Part shown: piece after piece, positions 33,859 through 36,023 of the stretch
Layout: each line of letters opens with the position of its first letter
How positions within the stretch are numbered: the first letter of the stretch is position 1
Assembly: GCA_017856815.1 (NCBI GenBank)
Contig: JAFMEI010000004.1
Coordinates: 1 to 36,023, forward strand
Origin: Ilumatobacteraceae bacterium
GTDB lineage: Bacteria; Actinomycetota; Acidimicrobiia; Acidimicrobiales; Ilumatobacteraceae
Length of the DNA stretch: 36,023 nucleotides
Direction of reading: 5' to 3'
The notes under the pieces: generated by a model
The model's input: only the letters and a program-made list of their open reading frames with translations
What the model was told of the DNA's origin: nothing
The model's database searches: none
Made by a program: the position numbers and the translations under genes

Positions 33859-34821
33859 ATGACCCGAAAGTTCCCCCTTGGCCGCAAAGCTACCCTCGGC
33901 TTGGCCCTAGCAACAGTTGCAGTGCTTGGTGCATGCAGCTCAGATGATTCTTCAGATGGTGGCTCTGATCTTTCAGGCAGCATCTTGATTGATGGTTCAA
34001 GCACAGTGGCACCTTTGCTCACTCTTGCTGCTGAAGATTTCCAGATTGAAAACAGTGGTGTACGTGTAACGGTTGGAACTTCGGGTACTGGCGGCGGCTT
34101 TGAGAAGTTCTGTGCCGGTGAGACCGATATTTCAAATGCATCGCGACCAATCAAAGATGAAGAAATTCAACTGTGCGCCGACGCTGGAGTGGAGTACTTC
34201 GAGATGATCGTGGCCAACGACGCACTCACAGTTGTGGTGAACAACGAGAATGACTGGGCCACGTGTCTCACTGTTGAACAGTTGAACAAGATGTGGGCTC
34301 CCGAAGCTGAAGGAACCGTTGACAATTGGAATGAGGTAGATCCTTCATTCCCAGATCAGGCGCTCTCGCTCTTTGGCGCAGGTACTGACTCTGGCACCTT
34401 TGACTACTTCACAAAGGAGATCAATGGTGAAGAGGGTGCCAGCCGCACCGACTACAGCCCGAGTGAAGATGACAACGTAACTATCACCGGCGTCGAAGGT
34501 GACAAGGGCGCGCTTGGCTACTTCGGCTACTCCTATTACGAGGAAAATGCTGACAGGCTGACTGCAGTTGAAATTGACGGTGGCGAAGGCTGTGTGGCTC
34601 CCTCGGCCGAGGCAGTTCAGGATGGCAGCTACACACCATTGGCTCGTCCGTTGTACATCTACATCGCCAAAGAGGCCGCAGCGCGTGCAGAAGTGAAAGC
34701 ATTCGCCCGCTACTTCTACGACAACCAGGACTCGATCACCGAAGAGGCACTCTTCGTAGCTCTAGATGATGAGCAGAAGGCAGTCGAAGAAGAGAACCTC
34801 GCCGCTATTGAGGGTGCTTAG
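33859..34821 (+). CDS. pstS: Phosphate ABC transporter substrate-binding lipoprotein
   Basis: A 320-residue phosphate-binding protein. A basic N-terminus and hydrophobic stretch end in the lipobox LGAC with Cys26, so it is anchored outside the membrane. [10 protein letters not shown] near 43-52 and [26 protein letters not shown] (split over about 75-100) are phosphate-contact regions of PstS, as is [13 protein letters not shown]. Length is normal. Start ATG has AAAGGAGA upstream. A PHO box controls it. It is followed 10 nt later by pstC. Confidence 0.96.
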   Translation: MTRKFPLGRKATLGLALATVAVLGACSSDDSSDGGSDLSGSILIDGSSTVAPLLTLAAEDFQIENSGVRVTVGTSGTGGGFEKFCAGETDISNASRPIKDEEIQLCADAGVEYFEMIVANDALTVVVNNENDWATCLTVEQLNKMWAPEAEGTVDNWNEVDPSFPDQALSLFGAGTDSGTFDYFTKEINGEEGASRTDYSPSEDDNVTITGVEGDKGALGYFGYSYYEENADRLTAVEIDGGEGCVAPSAEAVQDGSYTPLARPLYIYIAKEAAARAEVKAFARYFYDNQDSITEEALFVALDDEQKAVEEENLAAIEGA

Positions 34822-34831
34822 TCTCTAACTC

Positions 34832-35785
34832 GTGAGTAATTCAATACACAACGTTGGCGTCGTGCCTGTGAGCCTGCAACCCGCAGGCCGCGCACGGCGC
34901 CAACTGCGTATAGAGCGGATTGCAAAGGCGCTTTTGGGGACTGCCGCAGCGCTAACGGTCTTGATCTCGGTGTTGATCGTTCTGGCGTTGTTTCGCCCAG
35001 CGATCAATTTCTTTCAAGATGTGAGCTTCAAGGACTTCATCGGTGGGATCGATTGGAAGCCACTATTCAAACCTCCTCGTTATGGAGTGTGGTCAATAGT
35101 CACCGGCACACTTTGGGTGGCAACCATCGCATTACTTGTGTCAGTTCCACTTGGACTTGGTGCTGCTTTTTACCTCAGTGAATACGCAGGTGAGCGCACA
35201 CGTTCGATAATCAAACCAATTCTTGAAATTCTGGCGGGCATTCCCACAGTTGTCTTTGGTTTCTTCGCACTTAATTTCATCAATCCAAATTTGGTGCAGA
35301 AGCTTTGGCCAGTTGGTGATGTCGGCACATACAGCGTGCTAGCTGCGGGGCTCGTCACCGGAATCATGATTCTTCCAACAGTGGCATCACTCTCAGAAGA
35401 TGCAATGACAGCAGTACCGCAAGCGTTACGTCAGGGGGCTTTTGCCCTCGGCAGTAATCGGCGCGAAGTTTCGACGTCCGTAGTGTTTCCCGCCGCGCTC
35501 TCTGGCATTGTGGCAGCAATCGTGTTGGCAACTGCTCGTGCTATTGGTGAAACCACGATTGCTGTACTCGCCGCTGGTAGTCGTGCTCAATTAACGGGCA
35601 ATCCAGGTGAAGAAGCACAAACGATGGCCGGATTCATTGGATTTGCTGGTATCGGTGATCAACCAACGGGAAGCGTTGGCTATCAATCAATCTTTGCTGT
35701 TGGCGCAATGCTGTTCGTTGTGACGATGCTGCTCAATATTGCGAGCATTCGTATTGTGCGGCGGTTCCGTGAGGTGTACGAATGA
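34832..35785 (+). CDS. pstC: Phosphate ABC transporter permease PstC
   Basis: A 317-residue inner-membrane permease with about six helices. A cytoplasmic basic N-terminus leads to helix 1 (LLGTAAALTVLISVLIVLAL), and GILAGIPTVVFGFFAL and the EAA-type loop ALRQGAFALGSNRREV to GETTIAVLAAG follow as conserved PstC parts. It starts at GTG, 10 nt after pstS, without a clear ribosome-binding site. Its stop overlaps the pstA ATG by 4 nt (ATGA). Confidence 0.95.
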   Translation: MSNSIHNVGVVPVSLQPAGRARRQLRIERIAKALLGTAAALTVLISVLIVLALFRPAINFFQDVSFKDFIGGIDWKPLFKPPRYGVWSIVTGTLWVATIALLVSVPLGLGAAFYLSEYAGERTRSIIKPILEILAGIPTVVFGFFALNFINPNLVQKLWPVGDVGTYSVLAAGLVTGIMILPTVASLSEDAMTAVPQALRQGAFALGSNRREVSTSVVFPAALSGIVAAIVLATARAIGETTIAVLAAGSRAQLTGNPGEEAQTMAGFIGFAGIGDQPTGSVGYQSIFAVGAMLFVVTMLLNIASIRIVRRFREVYE

Positions 35786-36023
35786 CCGTTGATTTTTCGC
35801 TGAAGGCTCGTAAGTCAACCGAGCGCACAGTTAAGGACTGGATTTTCCGAATGTTTCTAGCCGCCGGCATCGGCATCGCACTCGGAGCACTTGCGACATT
35901 GCTATTGAACATCATCGTTCAGGGTCACAGCCGTTTCAATATGGACCTGATCAACAACATGCCATCAGCGCGCCCATTGCGTGCTGGCATTCAGTCAGCA
36001 ATCTTTGGTTCGCTTTGGGTTGT
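35782..36023 (+). CDS. pstA: Phosphate ABC transporter permease PstA (partial, cut by the window end)
   Basis: The first 80 codons are present. After a basic cytoplasmic N-terminus (MTVDFSLKARKS) comes one transmembrane helix (FLAAGIGIALGALATLLLNI) and an outside loop ending in RAGIQSAIFGSLWVV, the start of the permease core where PstA proteins carry the G-I-x-x-A-x-x-GSLW motif. The ATGA overlap with pstC shows coupling. The rest, and presumably pstB, lie beyond the window. Confidence 0.9.
   Translation, partial: MTVDFSLKARKSTERTVKDWIFRMFLAAGIGIALGALATLLLNIIVQGHSRFNMDLINNMPSARPLRAGIQSAIFGSLWV

Noticed and set aside
1-36023. tRNA genes, CRISPR arrays, insertion sequences or prophage remains
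   Set aside because: No cloverleaf with acceptor and T-arm signature, no spaced repeat array and no transposase or integrase motif was seen on either strand.

Overview
The window is bacterial chromosome from an actinobacterium, most likely of the class Acidimicrobiia (freshwater/marine Ilumatobacter-like lineages). The class call is inference from protein character. The phylum call rests on two WhiB-family iron-sulfur regulators, a P450/ferredoxin pair, an actinobacterial-style MoxR/VWA pair, frequent GTG starts and many apparently leaderless starts. Base composition looks only moderately GC-rich by eye. No mobile element, CRISPR array, tRNA or rRNA was found. Coding is dense and no gene-free stretch exceeds about 250 bases.

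Layout. 135-5683 (+): a phosphotransferase-fold protein, a dienelactone-hydrolase-like protein, a small CxxHxxC ferredoxin and its cytochrome P450, and PcrA helicase translationally coupled to the P450. 5727-6652: a flavodoxin-domain protein convergent with a membrane-anchored protein of unknown function. 6719-9188 (+): a standalone B12-binding domain, then sucC and sucD. 9185-10480 (-): a winged-helix regulator followed by an SbtA-type bicarbonate transporter. 10576-15975 (+): purH, metF, an acyltransferase-3/SGNH fusion, and malate dehydrogenase. 16020-19367 (-): an SCP2-like protein, a DedA protein and a membrane pyrophosphatase of the K+-independent H+-pump type. 19518-22998 (+): sdhCAB.

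23008-25074 (-) is a GH2-fold protein in which both expected catalytic glutamates are replaced. 25111-29169 holds a MoxR-like AAA+ ATPase and a VWA protein, with a class III nucleotide cyclase inserted between them on the opposite strand. 29414-31070 holds a WhmD/WhiB2-like gene, glutamate formiminotransferase, tatA and a second whiB. 31313-36023 (+) holds a small unknown protein, polyphosphate kinase, and pstS-pstC-pstA behind a recognisable PHO box; pstA runs off the end.

How the genes work together: sucCD, sdhCAB and mdh are much of the oxidative TCA cycle, and the B12-binding subunit suggests entry of methylmalonyl-CoA type intermediates at succinyl-CoA. ppk and pst form a phosphate-storage and uptake block. 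purH, metF and the formiminotransferase share the folate one-carbon pool. The most unusual items are the GH2 pseudoenzyme candidate, the cyclase nested between moxR and vwa, several strong inverted repeats near the whiB and ppk genes, and a recurring TAnnnT-N6/7-ATG leaderless-promoter pattern that also decides several start codons.
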